Shown: positions 44,097 to 53,143, counted from the stretch's first letter. The stretch: 64,000 bases of DNA from Streptomyces sp. V2I9 (GCF_030817475.1 NZ_JAUSZJ010000002.1:1107501-1171500); one strand, 5' to 3'. Notes: generated by a model not told the origin, from the sequence alone. Program-made: numbers and translations.

Positions 44097-45695
44097 TCAG
44101 GCGAGCGCGACGAGGTCGCGGTAGTCCGCTCCCCAGAGGTCCTCGACCCCGTCCGGAAGCAGGATGATCCGCTCCGGCTGGAGCGCCTCGACCGCGCCCT
44201 CGTCGTGGGTGACGAGGACGACCGCGCCCTTGTAGGTGCGCAGCGCCCCGAGGATCTCCTCGCGGCTGGCGGGGTCGAGGTTGTTCGTCGGCTCGTCGAG
44301 CAGGAGCACGTTGGCGGAGGAGACGACCAGGGTCGCCAGCGCGAGCCGGGTCTTCTCACCGCCGGAGAGCACGCCCGCGGGCTTGTCGACGTCGTCGCCG
44401 GAGAAGAGGAAGGAGCCGAGCGTCTTGCGGACCTCCACGAGGTCGAGGTCCGGGGCGGCGGAGCGCATGTTCTCCAGGACCGTGCGCTCCGGGTCGAGGG
44501 TCTCGTGCTCCTGGGCGTAGTAGCCGAGCTTGAGGCCGTGGCCCTGGATGACCTCGCCCGTGTCGGGCTTCTCCGCGCCGCCGAGCAGGCGCAGCAGCGT
44601 GGTCTTGCCCGCGCCGTTGAGGCCGAGGATGACGACGCGGGACCCCTTGTCGATGGCGAGGTCGACGTCGGTGAAGATCTCGAGCGAGCCGTACGACTTC
44701 GACAGGCCCTCCGCCATCAGCGGGGTCTTGCCGCAGGGGGCGGGCTCGGGGAAGCGCAGCTTGGCGACCTTGTCGGAGACGCGGACGGCCTCCAGGCCGG
44801 CCAGCAGCCGGTCGGCCCGCTTGGCCATGTTCTGGGCGGCGACGGTCTTGGTCGCCTTGGCGCGCATCTTGTCGGCCTGCGAGTTGAGTGCGGCGGCCTT
44901 CTTCTCGGCGTTCTGGCGCTCGCGCTTGCGGCGCTTCTCGTCGGCTTCGCGCTGCTGCTGGTAGAGCTTCCAGCCCATGTTGTAGACGTCGATCTGGGAG
45001 CGGTTGGCGTCGAGGTAGAAGACCTTGTTGACGACCGTCTCGACCAGTTCCACGTCGTGGGAGATCACGACGAAACCGCCCCGGTAGGACTTGAGGTAGT
45101 CGCGCAGCCAGACGATGGAGTCGGCGTCGAGGTGGTTGGTCGGCTCGTCCAGGAGGAGGGTGTCGGCGTCCGAGAAGAGGATGCGGGCCAGCTCGACGCG
45201 GCGGCGCTGACCGCCGGAGAGCGTGTGCAGGGGCTGGCCGAGGACCCGGTCGGGCAGGTTGAGCGCGGCGGCGATGGTGGCGGCCTCGGCCTCGGCGGCG
45301 TACCCGCCCTTGGTGAGGAACTCCGTCTCCAGGCGCTCGTACTTCTTCATCGCCTTCTCGCGGGTGGCGCCCTTGCCGTTCGCCATCCGGTCCTCGTTCT
45401 CGTGCATCTTGCGCAGGATCTCGTCGAGACCGCGGGCGGAGAGGATGCGGTCGCGGGCGAGGACGTCGAGGTCGCCGGTGCGCGGATCCTGCGGGAGGTA
45501 GCCCACCTCGCCGGACTTGGTGATGGTGCCCGCGGCGGGGGTGCCCTCGCCCGCCAGGCACTTGGTGAGGGTGGTCTTGCCCGCTCCGTTGCGGCCGACG
45601 AGGCCGATGCGGTCGCCCTTGGCGATGCGGAAGGAGGCGGATTCGATGAGGATGCGGGCGCCGGCGCGCAGCTCGATGCCGGAGGCGGTGATCAC
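44097..45695 (-). CDS. ABC-F family ATPase
   Basis: The 532-residue protein has two ABC domains and no membrane part. Domain 1 has GRNGAGKTT (34-42), LSGGQRRRVELARILF and DTLLLDEPTNHLDADS. A charged interdomain linker (about 235-320, QQREADEKRRKRERQNAEKKAA) is the part that enters the ribosome. Domain 2 has GLNGAGKTT, LSGGEKTRLALATL and LLLDEPTNNLDP. ABC-F proteins act on stalled ribosomes; some protect from antibiotics. A short leader ORF upstream suggests translation-dependent control. Confidence 0.92.
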   Translation of the reverse strand: MITASGIELRAGARILIESASFRIAKGDRIGLVGRNGAGKTTLTKCLAGEGTPAAGTITKSGEVGYLPQDPRTGDLDVLARDRILSARGLDEILRKMHENEDRMANGKGATREKAMKKYERLETEFLTKGGYAAEAEAATIAAALNLPDRVLGQPLHTLSGGQRRRVELARILFSDADTLLLDEPTNHLDADSIVWLRDYLKSYRGGFVVISHDVELVETVVNKVFYLDANRSQIDVYNMGWKLYQQQREADEKRRKRERQNAEKKAAALNSQADKMRAKATKTVAAQNMAKRADRLLAGLEAVRVSDKVAKLRFPEPAPCGKTPLMAEGLSKSYGSLEIFTDVDLAIDKGSRVVILGLNGAGKTTLLRLLGGAEKPDTGEVIQGHGLKLGYYAQEHETLDPERTVLENMRSAAPDLDLVEVRKTLGSFLFSGDDVDKPAGVLSGGEKTRLALATLVVSSANVLLLDEPTNNLDPASREEILGALRTYKGAVVLVTHDEGAVEALQPERIILLPDGVEDLWGADYRDLVALA

Positions 45696-45755
45696 GGAAA
45701 AACTCCAGGGCAGTTTGGACGGCGGAGGGACGAGGGCGGAGGTCTCTCGACGCCG

Positions 45756-45779
45756 CTAATGCACAAGGAGAAAGGCCAT
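45756..45779 (-). CDS. Seven-codon leader peptide upstream of the ABC-F gene
   Basis: ATG 45779 to TAG 45756 encodes the heptapeptide MAFLLVH, 60 bases upstream of the ABC-F start. It lies right behind a -10 element, so it would be read as a leaderless ORF. Short hydrophobic leader peptides before ribosome-protection ABC-F genes often control them through ribosome stalling and attenuation; that role here is inferred from position. Confidence 0.4.
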   Translation of the reverse strand: MAFLLVH

Positions 45780-45786
45780 ACGGCCC

Positions 45787-45792
45787 ATTCTA
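45787..45792 (-). promoter_or_regulatory. -10 element of the ABC-F leader transcript
   Basis: TAGAAT (45792-45787 on the minus strand) lies 7 bases before the leader ATG, so transcription would start at that ATG. A good -35 is not seen. Confidence 0.45.
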
Positions 45793-45989
45793 CCGGCGGT
45801 GCGCAACTCCTTTTCCGCACACCTGGTGGGACGAACCACCTGATGTCTCCGTGCCGGACGGGGCCCGTGGCCCGGTGCGACACCTGCGTCACCTGCGTCC
45901 GTTCGGGTACGGCTGCCGCTGTCGATGGATGGTGGAAGACTGAGACGCAGATCACATCGCGCGTACGGACGGCTGGAGAGGTGAGGGCG

Positions 45990-46400
45990 ATGGCGAGTGC
46001 GACGACCGGGGTGGCGACGGTCTGCCCGACGATCCTGTACGAGGACGCGAAGGCGGCGATCAGGACGCTGACGCAGGGGCTCGGCTTCACCGAGGAAGCG
46101 GTCCACACGGGCGAGGACGGCAGCGTGCTCCACGCCGAGCTGTCCCAGGGCAACGGCAGGGTGATGCTCGGCTCAAAGGGGCGCGGGGGCGTGTTCGCGC
46201 GGGCGATGGCGGGTGCGGGCCCGGCGGGGGTGTACGTGGTGGTGGACGAGGTGGACGAGCACTGGGCCCGCGCCAGGGAGTTCGGGGTGGAGATCCTGAT
46301 GGAGCCCACCGATCAGGACTACGGCTCCCGCGACTACATGGCGCGGGACGCCGAGGGCAATGTGTGGAGCTTCGGGACGTACGCGCCGGGATCCGGCTGA
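45990..46400 (+). CDS. VOC-superfamily (glyoxalase-like) protein
   Basis: The 136-residue protein has two beta-alpha-beta-beta-beta modules: CPTILYEDAKAAIRTLTQGLGFTEE with LHAELSQGNGRVMLG, and VYVVVDEVDEHWARAREFGVEIL with MEPTDQDYGSRDYMARDAEGNVWSFGTY (given in parts). The layout is close to the PhnB/YdeN-like VOC group. The metal ligands are not complete, so a binding or resistance-like role is possible. ATG 45990 has GAGAGG and GAGGG just upstream. Confidence 0.88.
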   Translation: MASATTGVATVCPTILYEDAKAAIRTLTQGLGFTEEAVHTGEDGSVLHAELSQGNGRVMLGSKGRGGVFARAMAGAGPAGVYVVVDEVDEHWARAREFGVEILMEPTDQDYGSRDYMARDAEGNVWSFGTYAPGSG

Positions 46401-46528
46401 GCGGAGCCCGGCGACGGACGGTCCGCGTCCGGCGGGCAGGGCCTTCGCCCGCGGTCCCGCAGCCCTCTCGGGGACGACCGTTGCGCGCGGTTCGCCGGAG
46501 GCGATGACCCGCGTGGGACCGTTCCGGT

Positions 46529-46556
46529 GGCCGCGGACCCGCGCGGGTCCGCGGCC
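46529..46556. terminator. Perfect 28-bp palindrome between the VOC and hypothetical genes
   Basis: GGCCGCGGACCCGC (46529-46542) is followed at once by its exact complement (46543-46556) with no spacer, 7 bases before the stop of the minus-strand gene. It is a likely terminator for convergent genes. Confidence 0.6.
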
Positions 46557-46563
46557 GTGCGGC

Positions 46564-47991
46564 TCAGGATCCCCCGGTGTGGACCTGGAAGGCCGCCCGG
46601 CGGACCGCCTTGGCCAGGGCCGGGTCGGGGTGGGCGGCGGCCAGGGCGACCAGGACCTGGACGGTGCGGGGGTGGCCGACGGCCCTGACCTCGTCGAGGA
46701 GCGCCGGCACGGTGCCCTGGACGGCGGAGTCGAGGTGGCGCACCAGCAGCCCGGTCTCGCCGTGGTCGGCGACGGCGGCCGCGGTGTCGACCCAGAGCCA
46801 GGTCGCCTCCTCGCGGCTGAGGACGTCCTGGGCGTCGTCGGGGTCGTTGCCCTCGTACTCGGCGAGCCAGAGCAGCGCGTAGGGGCGCAGCGAGGGCTCG
46901 GCGAGCACGGAGCGGACCTCCGGCTCGGCGGGGGCGCCGACGACCCTCAGCGCCTCGAAGGCCAGGCCGCGCAGCAGGGCGTCCTCGCCGCGGGCGACGG
47001 CGAGGAGTTCGGCGACGGCGCTGCCGACCGTGCGGGCGGCGAGCCAGGCCCGGTATTCGTCGCGGGCCGGGCCGGGGGTCAGCCGGGCGCAGCCGAGGAG
47101 CATGTCGGCGGCCGACTGCTCGATGTTCCCGGCCGGGCTCTGGGCGGCGACGCAGATCTGTTCCAGTTTGACCCAGACCGCCCAGTTGCCGAGGGGGGTG
47201 AGGGTGGCGTGCCCGTCGCCGAGGGTGAGCGCCCCGACGGCGGCGAGGCCCTCCAGGGCCCAGTCGAGCAGCAGGGCGTTGAGGTCGCCGCCGCGGGCGG
47301 CACCGGCCCGGCCGCCGGCCGTCCCGTCGGCGGCTGCGGGCGGCCCGTCGGGAGCCGGGGCCGCCGGTCTGCCGGGTCCCAGGGGGACTTCGCAGCGCTC
47401 CTCCTGGAGTTCGGCGACGCGCTGACCGAGAAGGTCCAGCAGGGCGGGGACGGTGACGGGGCCCGCCGAGAGCTGGAGGAGCGAGAGCACCTGGGGCACG
47501 GCCTCGACCGCTTCGGCGACCGCGCCCGCCTCGATGCCGGCGGGGGCGGCGTGGACGAGCGACCAGGCGTCGAAGAGCGCCACCCAGCCGCGCAGGACGG
47601 CGGAGTCGTCCCGGTCCCAGGCCCGCAGCCGCCAGCCGGGGCGGGCGGTGTCGCCGTGCAGCTCGATCAGCCCGGCCAGCCGGGCCCGGTCCCATCCCGC
47701 CCGGACCCGGGCCGGGGAGAGCTCCAGGGCGGTGGCCGCCCGTTCGAGGGCGTGGGCCGCGAGCGGGGCGGTGGCGCCCGGCGCCGGTGTGCCGGCCGCC
47801 CAGTGGGCGATGCGTACGGCGTCGGCGAGGACGGCCCTGGCCTGGCGGGCCAGTTCCGCCCGGGGCGGGGTCCCCTCGGGGGGCCGGGGCGCCGGCCTGG
47901 TACGCCGGGTGGTCACCGCCTTGCGGGCGGTGGCGAGGGGTCGCGGGCGGACAAGTCGCAGCCTGGAGTCGCGCGGAGTACGGGACGTCAC
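46564..47991 (-). CDS. Hypothetical helical-repeat-like protein
   Basis: The protein (about 475 residues) is almost wholly helical, Ala/Leu-rich and without membrane segments. The first 140 residues resemble a winged-helix-like segment (LSPARVRAGWDRARLAGLIELH). The last 200 residues alternate helices in HEAT-like fashion (ARDEYRAWLAARTVGSAVAELL, LLRGLAFEALRVVG). Gly/Ala/Pro-rich linkers lie at about 215-245. I do not recognise the family. GTG 47991 (VTSRTPRDSRLRLV) is chosen over TTG 48027; neither has a good ribosome site. Confidence 0.68.
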   Translation of the reverse strand: MTSRTPRDSRLRLVRPRPLATARKAVTTRRTRPAPRPPEGTPPRAELARQARAVLADAVRIAHWAAGTPAPGATAPLAAHALERAATALELSPARVRAGWDRARLAGLIELHGDTARPGWRLRAWDRDDSAVLRGWVALFDAWSLVHAAPAGIEAGAVAEAVEAVPQVLSLLQLSAGPVTVPALLDLLGQRVAELQEERCEVPLGPGRPAAPAPDGPPAAADGTAGGRAGAARGGDLNALLLDWALEGLAAVGALTLGDGHATLTPLGNWAVWVKLEQICVAAQSPAGNIEQSAADMLLGCARLTPGPARDEYRAWLAARTVGSAVAELLAVARGEDALLRGLAFEALRVVGAPAEPEVRSVLAEPSLRPYALLWLAEYEGNDPDDAQDVLSREEATWLWVDTAAAVADHGETGLLVRHLDSAVQGTVPALLDEVRAVGHPRTVQVLVALAAAHPDPALAKAVRRAAFQVHTGGS

Positions 47992-48100
47992 GGGAGCAGT
48001 CTTGCCCCTGACGGCCCGAAAGCCCAAACGGAAGGCGTTTCACCGGTACGTGAAAGGTTCCCCCGGCGCGACGACAAGGGCGAGAGTTCACCCCATCGGC

Positions 48101-49228
48101 TCACATCAGGGGGGTGAGGAAGCGGCGCAGGGTCTCCTCGTAGCGGGCCGGGCCGGCGTTCCACATCGACGCATGCGGAGCCTGCCGTACGGCGTGGAGG
48201 GCGACCAGCTCCGGCCGGCGGGCGGCGAGTTCGCGGGAGGGCCCCCAGGGGGCGATCGTGTCGTCGGGGCCGTGGAAGATCAAGGTCGGGGTGTCCAGGG
48301 TGACCGGGGCGGAGGTCTCCAGCACCGGGGCGGGGTTCAGGCCGGTCCGGCCCTGGGCGGCCCGCACGGCGAGCGGCAGCAGCGCGGCCGGAACGCCGCG
48401 GGCGGCGGCCAGGGCCCGCAGGGTGGCCTGCCAGTCCAGTACCGGGGAGTCGAGGACGATGCCGCTGATCCGGTCGCGGAGCGGGGACTCGACGGCGGCG
48501 TACAGAGCCATGGTGGCGCCGGTGGACCAGCCGTGGACGATCACGTTCCGGGCCCCGTACCGCAGGGCGAAGCGGATGGCGGCGTCGACGTCGCGCCACT
48601 CGGAGGCTCCGAAGTGGCCGACGCCGTCGGCGGGGCGCGGGGCTCCGGGGTCTCCCCGGTAGGCGAGGTCGAGCACGGGGAGGCTCTGCCCGTGCAGGAA
48701 GCCCATCACGTTCATGGGGTGGGCGCGGCTCGTGCCGAGGCCGTGCACGGTGATCACCCAGGTGTCGCGCCCGCCGGGGACGTACCAGGCGGGCAGGGGC
48801 CCGAGTTCGCCGGGGATCTCGACCTCCTGGTGGTCCAGGCCGAGGTCGGTGCTCGGGTCGCCGCCGTACAGCTCGGGGGTGAGCCGGACCTTCGCGCCGG
48901 GTTCGAGGAGCCCCTGGCCGACGCTCTCCAGCCTCCGTACGACGGTGTCGGCGCCCCGGGAGGCTCCCTCGACCACGGGGCCGACGACCGCGTGGACGCC
49001 GGGCCCGGCGAGGCCGTAGGTGCCGGGCCGGAGCGCCGAGAAGGAGCGGGTCAGGGTGGTCCGCCCGGCCGCCGTGGCGTGCACGGTGAGGCGGCGGTCG
49101 GCGGGGAGAGGACGGCCGGGCGTCGGCCTGAGGGCGACGTCGCCCGCGTACCGGCCGGCCGCGACCGCTGCCGCACCGACCCCGAGGACTGTGGTGACGG
49201 CCGTTGCCGTCGCGGTTACCGGGCGCAC
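48101..49228 (-). CDS. Alpha/beta hydrolase, membrane-anchored
   Basis: The 375-residue protein has an N-terminal hydrophobic segment (about 6-27, ATATAVTTVLGVGAAAVAAG) that could be a signal anchor. A non-catalytic region follows, then an alpha/beta-hydrolase domain from about 150: VITVHGLGTSRAHPM, the nucleophile elbow HGWSTGATMAL (Ser in GWSTG), Asp in HGPDDTIAPWG and His in APHASMW. The substrate is unknown. Start GTG 49228. Confidence 0.87.
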   Translation of the reverse strand: MRPVTATATAVTTVLGVGAAAVAAGRYAGDVALRPTPGRPLPADRRLTVHATAAGRTTLTRSFSALRPGTYGLAGPGVHAVVGPVVEGASRGADTVVRRLESVGQGLLEPGAKVRLTPELYGGDPSTDLGLDHQEVEIPGELGPLPAWYVPGGRDTWVITVHGLGTSRAHPMNVMGFLHGQSLPVLDLAYRGDPGAPRPADGVGHFGASEWRDVDAAIRFALRYGARNVIVHGWSTGATMALYAAVESPLRDRISGIVLDSPVLDWQATLRALAAARGVPAALLPLAVRAAQGRTGLNPAPVLETSAPVTLDTPTLIFHGPDDTIAPWGPSRELAARRPELVALHAVRQAPHASMWNAGPARYEETLRRFLTPLM

Positions 49229-49295
49229 CGCTTCAGTGTCGTCGGGCGGGCGGCGGGCTGCCAGTGGACGGCGGCCGTCCGGGGGCGGGCGTACG

Positions 49296-49955
49296 TCAGC
49301 CGCTCTGGCCGTACCCCTTGAGCGCTTCCGTCACCTCGGCCAGCTGGCCCTCGTCGAGCAGGGCCGGGGTGCGGCCGGGGAGCGAGCTCGCGGTGAGCCA
49401 GAGACGGCAGAGCCACTCCAGCTGGGCGGTGCGGTCGTACGCCTGGTCGAGGGTGTCGCCGTAGGTGACGGTGCCGTGGTTGGCGAGCAGGCAGCCGGTG
49501 CGGTCCCGGAGGGCTTCGAGCATCGCCTCGGCCAGTTCCGGGGTGCCGTAGCGGGCGTAGGCGGCGGTGCGGACGGGCCCGCCGAGGATGGCCGCCGCGT
49601 AGTGGACGAGCGGAACCTCGGCGACGAGGGTGGAGACGGCGGTGGCGTGCACGGCGTGGGTGTGCACCACGGCGGCGGCGTCGGTGGAGCGGTAGACCGC
49701 CAGGTGGAGGGGGAGTTCGCTGGTCGGCTTCAGCTCCCCGAGGACCTGGCGCCCCTCCGGATCGACGCCGACCGCGTCGCCGGGTCCGAGCCGGTCGTAG
49801 GGCACTCCGCTGGGGGTCACCAGGATCAGGTCACCGACGCGGGCGGACACATTGCCCGACGTGCCGACGACCAGGCCGTCCGCGGCGCTGCGGCGCGCCG
49901 TGCCGACGAGGTCCCGCCACGTGCGGTCCACGGATTCCGGGTGCTGGTGAGTCAT
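49296..49955 (-). CDS. Class II aldolase/adducin family protein
   Basis: The 219-residue zinc aldolase-type enzyme has SGNVSARV (phosphate pocket), Glu80 in PTSELPLHLAVY, zinc ligands His98 and His100 (VVHTHAVH) and His160 (LLANHGTV). It is of the fuculose/ribulose phosphate aldolase or epimerase type; the substrate is not evident and no sugar kinase adjoins. It is divergent from the Pit phosphate transporter gene. Confidence 0.9.
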   Translation of the reverse strand: MTHQHPESVDRTWRDLVGTARRSAADGLVVGTSGNVSARVGDLILVTPSGVPYDRLGPGDAVGVDPEGRQVLGELKPTSELPLHLAVYRSTDAAAVVHTHAVHATAVSTLVAEVPLVHYAAAILGGPVRTAAYARYGTPELAEAMLEALRDRTGCLLANHGTVTYGDTLDQAYDRTAQLEWLCRLWLTASSLPGRTPALLDEGQLAEVTEALKGYGQSG

Positions 49956-50175
49956 GGGGCGAGGCTAGGCGGGAACACGCGTAACCGGAACGTCACGGGG
50001 GGACGTGACGGGGATCTCCATCAGGGGTCGAACGGCCGTTCAAAATGTTCGCCATCAAGCGGCAAAGGGCGGTCCACGCCGCGCCCCACGGACCTCGTAC
50101 GACCTCTCCCGCACACAACCGGAGGCGACCCACTCCACTTGGGGTCACCGCAACGCCCTGCCCAGTTCATCTTCC

Positions 50176-50196
50176 GTTCACTCAGGTTGCCTACGT
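50176..50196 (+). promoter_or_regulatory. Possible PHO box before the Pit transporter gene
   Basis: GTTCACTCAG (50176-50185) and GTTGCCTACG (50186-50195) are adjacent and resemble the GTTCACC direct-repeat units bound by PhoP in Streptomyces, 38 bases before the ATG. The second unit is a poor match. A further GTTCAAAATGTTCGCC lies at 50039-50054. Confidence 0.35.
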
Positions 50197-50233
50197 TCTA
50201 CGAGCCACTGACGTCGAACGATTGCCTGGGTAA

Positions 50234-51496
50234 ATGGAACACATCACGCTGCTGCTTGCGATTGTGGTCGTAACAGCTCTCGTGTTCGATTTCACGAACG
50301 GTTTCCACGACACCGCCAACGCGATGGCGACGACCATCTCGACCGGCGCACTGAAACCCAAGACAGCGGTGGCGATGTCCGCCGTTCTCAACCTGATCGG
50401 CGCGTTCCTCTCGGTGGAGGTCGCCAAGACGATCTCCGGCGGGATCGTCAACGAGGACGGCCTCAGAACAGAGGTCATCTTCGCGGCGCTCGTCGGCGCC
50501 ATCCTGTGGAATCTGCTGACCTGGCTGGTCGGCCTCCCCTCCAGTTCCTCCCACGCCCTGTTCGGCGGTCTGATCGGCGCCGCGGTCATGTCGGCCGGCT
50601 GGTCCTCGATCAACGGCGGCACCGTCGTCACCAAGGTCCTGCTCCCGGCGATCGCCGCCCCCCTGGTCGCCGGCTTCGCCGCGATGCTGGCCACGCGGCT
50701 GACGTACCGGATCAACCGGAACGTCACCGACCCGAACCAGCTGAAGTCCACCGCCAAGGGCTACCGGGCCGGGCAGATCGCCTCCGCGGGGCTCGTCTCG
50801 CTCGCCCACGGCACCAACGACGCCCAGAAGACGATGGGCATCATCACCCTCGCCCTGGTCACCAGCGGTGTCCTGGCTCCCGGCTCCAACCCGCCGATGT
50901 GGGTCATCGTCTCCGCCGGCGTCGCCATCGCCCTCGGCACCTACCTCGGCGGCTGGCGCATCATCCGCACCATGGGCAAGGGCCTGACCGACCTCAAGCC
51001 GCCGCAGGGCTTCGCGGCCCAGACCAGTGCGGCCACCGTCATCCTGGCCTCCTCGCACCTCGGCTTCTCGCTCTCCACCACCCAGTCCTGCTCGGGTGCC
51101 GTGATGGGCGCGGGCCTCGGCCGCAAGGGGGGCGTGGTCCGCTGGTCCACCGCCACCCGGATGTTCGTCGCCTGGGGCCTGACGCTGCCGGCCGCCGGTC
51201 TGGTCGGCGCCGCCGCCGAGTTCCTGACCAAGCAGGGCACGTGGGGCATCGCCGTCACCGCGCTCCTGCTCGTCGGCGGCTCCTTCGCCATCTGGCTGGC
51301 CTCGCGCCGCCAGCCGGTCGACCACACCAACGTCAACGACTCGGACGGCGACGACGAGCCCCGGGGCGTCGTCACCACCGCCATGGCCGCGGTCCAGCCG
51401 CCGCCCGCCGGCGTCCCGGCCGCCGGCCTCATGACCACCATCGCGGCCCCGGCATCGGCGCCCGACGACCCGGCCCGGCCGACGGCCACGGTGTAA
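50234..51496 (+). CDS. pitH2: Low-affinity inorganic phosphate transporter (Pit family)
   Basis: The 420-residue permease has about ten helices and the two family motifs: DFTNGFHDTANAMATTISTGAL near the N-terminus and LAHGTNDAQKTMGII in the second half. SHLGFSLSTTQSCSGAVMG marks the conserved C-terminal pore motif. A Pro/Ala-rich cytoplasmic tail follows. Pit proteins co-transport metal-phosphate with protons. The position next to a small membrane protein and the cobalamin genes resembles pitH2 of S. coelicolor, which is under PhoP control. No strong ribosome site is seen. Confidence 0.9.
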   Translation: MEHITLLLAIVVVTALVFDFTNGFHDTANAMATTISTGALKPKTAVAMSAVLNLIGAFLSVEVAKTISGGIVNEDGLRTEVIFAALVGAILWNLLTWLVGLPSSSSHALFGGLIGAAVMSAGWSSINGGTVVTKVLLPAIAAPLVAGFAAMLATRLTYRINRNVTDPNQLKSTAKGYRAGQIASAGLVSLAHGTNDAQKTMGIITLALVTSGVLAPGSNPPMWVIVSAGVAIALGTYLGGWRIIRTMGKGLTDLKPPQGFAAQTSAATVILASSHLGFSLSTTQSCSGAVMGAGLGRKGGVVRWSTATRMFVAWGLTLPAAGLVGAAAEFLTKQGTWGIAVTALLLVGGSFAIWLASRRQPVDHTNVNDSDGDDEPRGVVTTAMAAVQPPPAGVPAAGLMTTIAAPASAPDDPARPTATV

Positions 51497-51508
51497 GGAC
51501 GGATCCAC

Positions 51509-51736
51509 ATGAAAATCGACTGGGCAGCTCTCGCCTCCGTCTTCGGTGTCAGCCTCGTGGTCACCGTCGCGCTGGTCGGCCTCTTCACCCTGGGCATCGT
51601 CGCCCTCTCCAAGCTGTCGGCCCCGTCCGGCGGCGCCTCCGGCGGGTCGGCCGCGCTGGCCCGCACCAGCGCCTACGCCTGCTTCGCGGCGTGCGCGGCG
51701 GCGGTCGCGTACGGGATCTACCTGATCGTCGCCTGA
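51509..51736 (+). CDS. Small membrane protein partner of the Pit transporter
   Basis: The 75-residue protein has two membrane helices (VFGVSLVVTVALVGLFTLGIVAL and FAACAAAVAYGIYLIV) with a Ser/Gly-rich loop. It starts 12 bases after the Pit stop, after AAGGACGGA, so it is part of the same transcript. Function is unknown; linkage suggests it supports the transporter. Confidence 0.8.
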   Translation: MKIDWAALASVFGVSLVVTVALVGLFTLGIVALSKLSAPSGGASGGSAALARTSAYACFAACAAAVAYGIYLIVA

Positions 51737-51777
51737 CCCGTCACGCGTACGCCCCCGGGCGCCCCGCATCGGCACTC

Positions 51778-51815
51778 CATCGGGCCGGACCCACACCTGT
51801 GTGTCCGGCCCGATG
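51778..51815 (+). terminator. Terminator of the Pit operon
   Basis: CATCGGGCCGGAC (51778-51790) and its exact complement (51803-51815) form a 13-bp stem whose loop can pair further. Confidence 0.7.
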
Positions 51816-51900
51816 TGCGTCTGCCCACAGTGGAGCCCCGCAGGTCAACAGCGAGTTGACGGCTGTTCGCGGGGCGTGGTGGACTGCCGGAGCCATTTAC

Positions 51901-52050
51901 GGCGACAGCAGAGGAAGCCGGTGCGAATCCGGCGCGGTCCCGCCACTGTCACCGGGGAGCACTCCCCCACACCGGACGTCACGGCTCGCGGTACGCGGGC
52001 TGGAAGGCCGGGGGAACTGCGGATCCGGGAGCCAGGAGACTCTCGTCGCC
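51901..52050 (+). promoter_or_regulatory. Adenosylcobalamin riboswitch
   Basis: The aptamer core is plain: AGGAAGCCGGTGCGAATCCGG near 51910-51931 (quoted in part), CGCGGTCCCGCCACTGTCA, and the B12 box GAGCCAGGAGAC (52029-52040). GGCGAC (51901-51906) pairs with GTCGCC (52045-52050) as stem P1. It lies ahead of the cobalamin genes and is expected to turn them off when adenosylcobalamin is plentiful. The downstream hairpin CAGGG/CCCTG and the AGTGAGGA ribosome site (52079-52086) suggest translational control. Confidence 0.93.
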
Positions 52051-52093
52051 GTCACGTCGAACCAGGGCGCGGACCCTGAGTGAGGACTACGCC

Positions 52094-52174
52094 ATGCCCG
52101 GCCGCCGTGTGCCGCATTCCGTGCCCCCGACTCCGGGCCGAGCCGCCGGAACGCCTCTCCCCGCGGCGGGCTGA
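52094..52174 (+). CDS. 26-residue ORF between riboswitch and cobD
   Basis: ATG 52094, 8 bases after TGAGGA, opens a 26-codon Pro/Arg-rich ORF ending at TGA 52172-52174, 3 bases before the cobD GTG. The good ribosome site belongs to this ORF, while cobD has only a weak GGCGGG. It may be translated and couple cobD to the riboswitch. The peptide itself shows no motif. Confidence 0.35.
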   Translation: MPGRRVPHSVPPTPGRAAGTPLPAAG

Positions 52175-52177
52175 CCC

Positions 52178-53143
52178 GTGCGGGCCGATCGCGTCTTCGC
52201 GTACGGCGCCACGGCCGGGCTGATCGCCGACGCCCTCCTGGGCGATCCACGGCGGGGCCACCCCGTCGCCGGGTTCGGCCGGGCCGCCGCACGGGTGGAG
52301 TCCCTGCTGTGGCGGGACGACCGGGGCCGGGGCGCACTGCACACCCTCGTCTGCGCCGGAGGCGCCGTGGGGGCCGCCGCGCTGACCGCGCGCGCCGTCC
52401 GGACCCGCCCCGCGCTCGCCGTCGCGCTGACCGCCGCCACCGCCTGGTCCGTCGTCGGCGGTACGTCGCTGGGCCGGGAGGCCCGTGCCATCGGGGATGC
52501 GCTGACCGCCGGGGACCTGGAGGCGGCCCGGCGGCGGCTGCCGCATCTGTGCGGGCGCGATCCGCACGCCCTGGACGGTCCGGGGATCGCCCGCGCCGTC
52601 GTCGAGTCGGTCGCGGAGAACACCTCGGACGCCGTCGTGGGCGCGCTGGTGTGGGGCGCGATCGGCGGAGTGCCGGGGCTCGTCGGGTTCCGTGCGGTGA
52701 ACACCCTCGACGCGATGGTCGGCCACCGGTCGCCCCGCTACCGCCGCTACGGCTGGGCCTCGGCCCGGCTGGACGACGTGGCGGGGTGGCCGGGCGCCCG
52801 GCTGACGGCCGCGCTGGCGGTGGTGGGCGGCGGGCGGCCCCTGGACGCCGTACGCGCCTGGAGGGCCGACGCGCACCGCCACCCGAGCCCGAACGCGGGG
52901 CCGGTGGAGGCCGCGTTCGCCGGGGCGCTCGGCGTACGGCTCGGCGGCACGCTGGCGTACGCGGGGCGCGTCGAGCACCGGCCGGTGCTGAACGGGGCGG
53001 CCGGGCGGGACGTGCGCGGCGCGGACATCGAACGCGCGGTGCGTCTGTCGCGCCGGGTGGGTCTGCTGGCCCTCGGGGTGTGCGTGGCGGGCCGGCTGGC
53101 GGCGGGATGCCTCCTCGCGGGGCGGAAGCGGGGACGGACGTGA
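52178..53143 (+). CDS. cobD: Adenosylcobinamide-phosphate synthase (CobD/CbiB)
   Basis: The 321-residue membrane protein attaches aminopropanol to adenosylcobyric acid. Family motifs are [17 protein letters not shown], the conserved [28 protein letters not shown] and a C-terminal hydrophobic region. It opens the cobalamin gene run behind the riboswitch. GTG 52178 is 3 bases after the small ORF; the stop overlaps the next small ORF by 4 bases. Confidence 0.94.
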   Translation: MRADRVFAYGATAGLIADALLGDPRRGHPVAGFGRAAARVESLLWRDDRGRGALHTLVCAGGAVGAAALTARAVRTRPALAVALTAATAWSVVGGTSLGREARAIGDALTAGDLEAARRRLPHLCGRDPHALDGPGIARAVVESVAENTSDAVVGALVWGAIGGVPGLVGFRAVNTLDAMVGHRSPRYRRYGWASARLDDVAGWPGARLTAALAVVGGGRPLDAVRAWRADAHRHPSPNAGPVEAAFAGALGVRLGGTLAYAGRVEHRPVLNGAAGRDVRGADIERAVRLSRRVGLLALGVCVAGRLAAGCLLAGRKRGRT

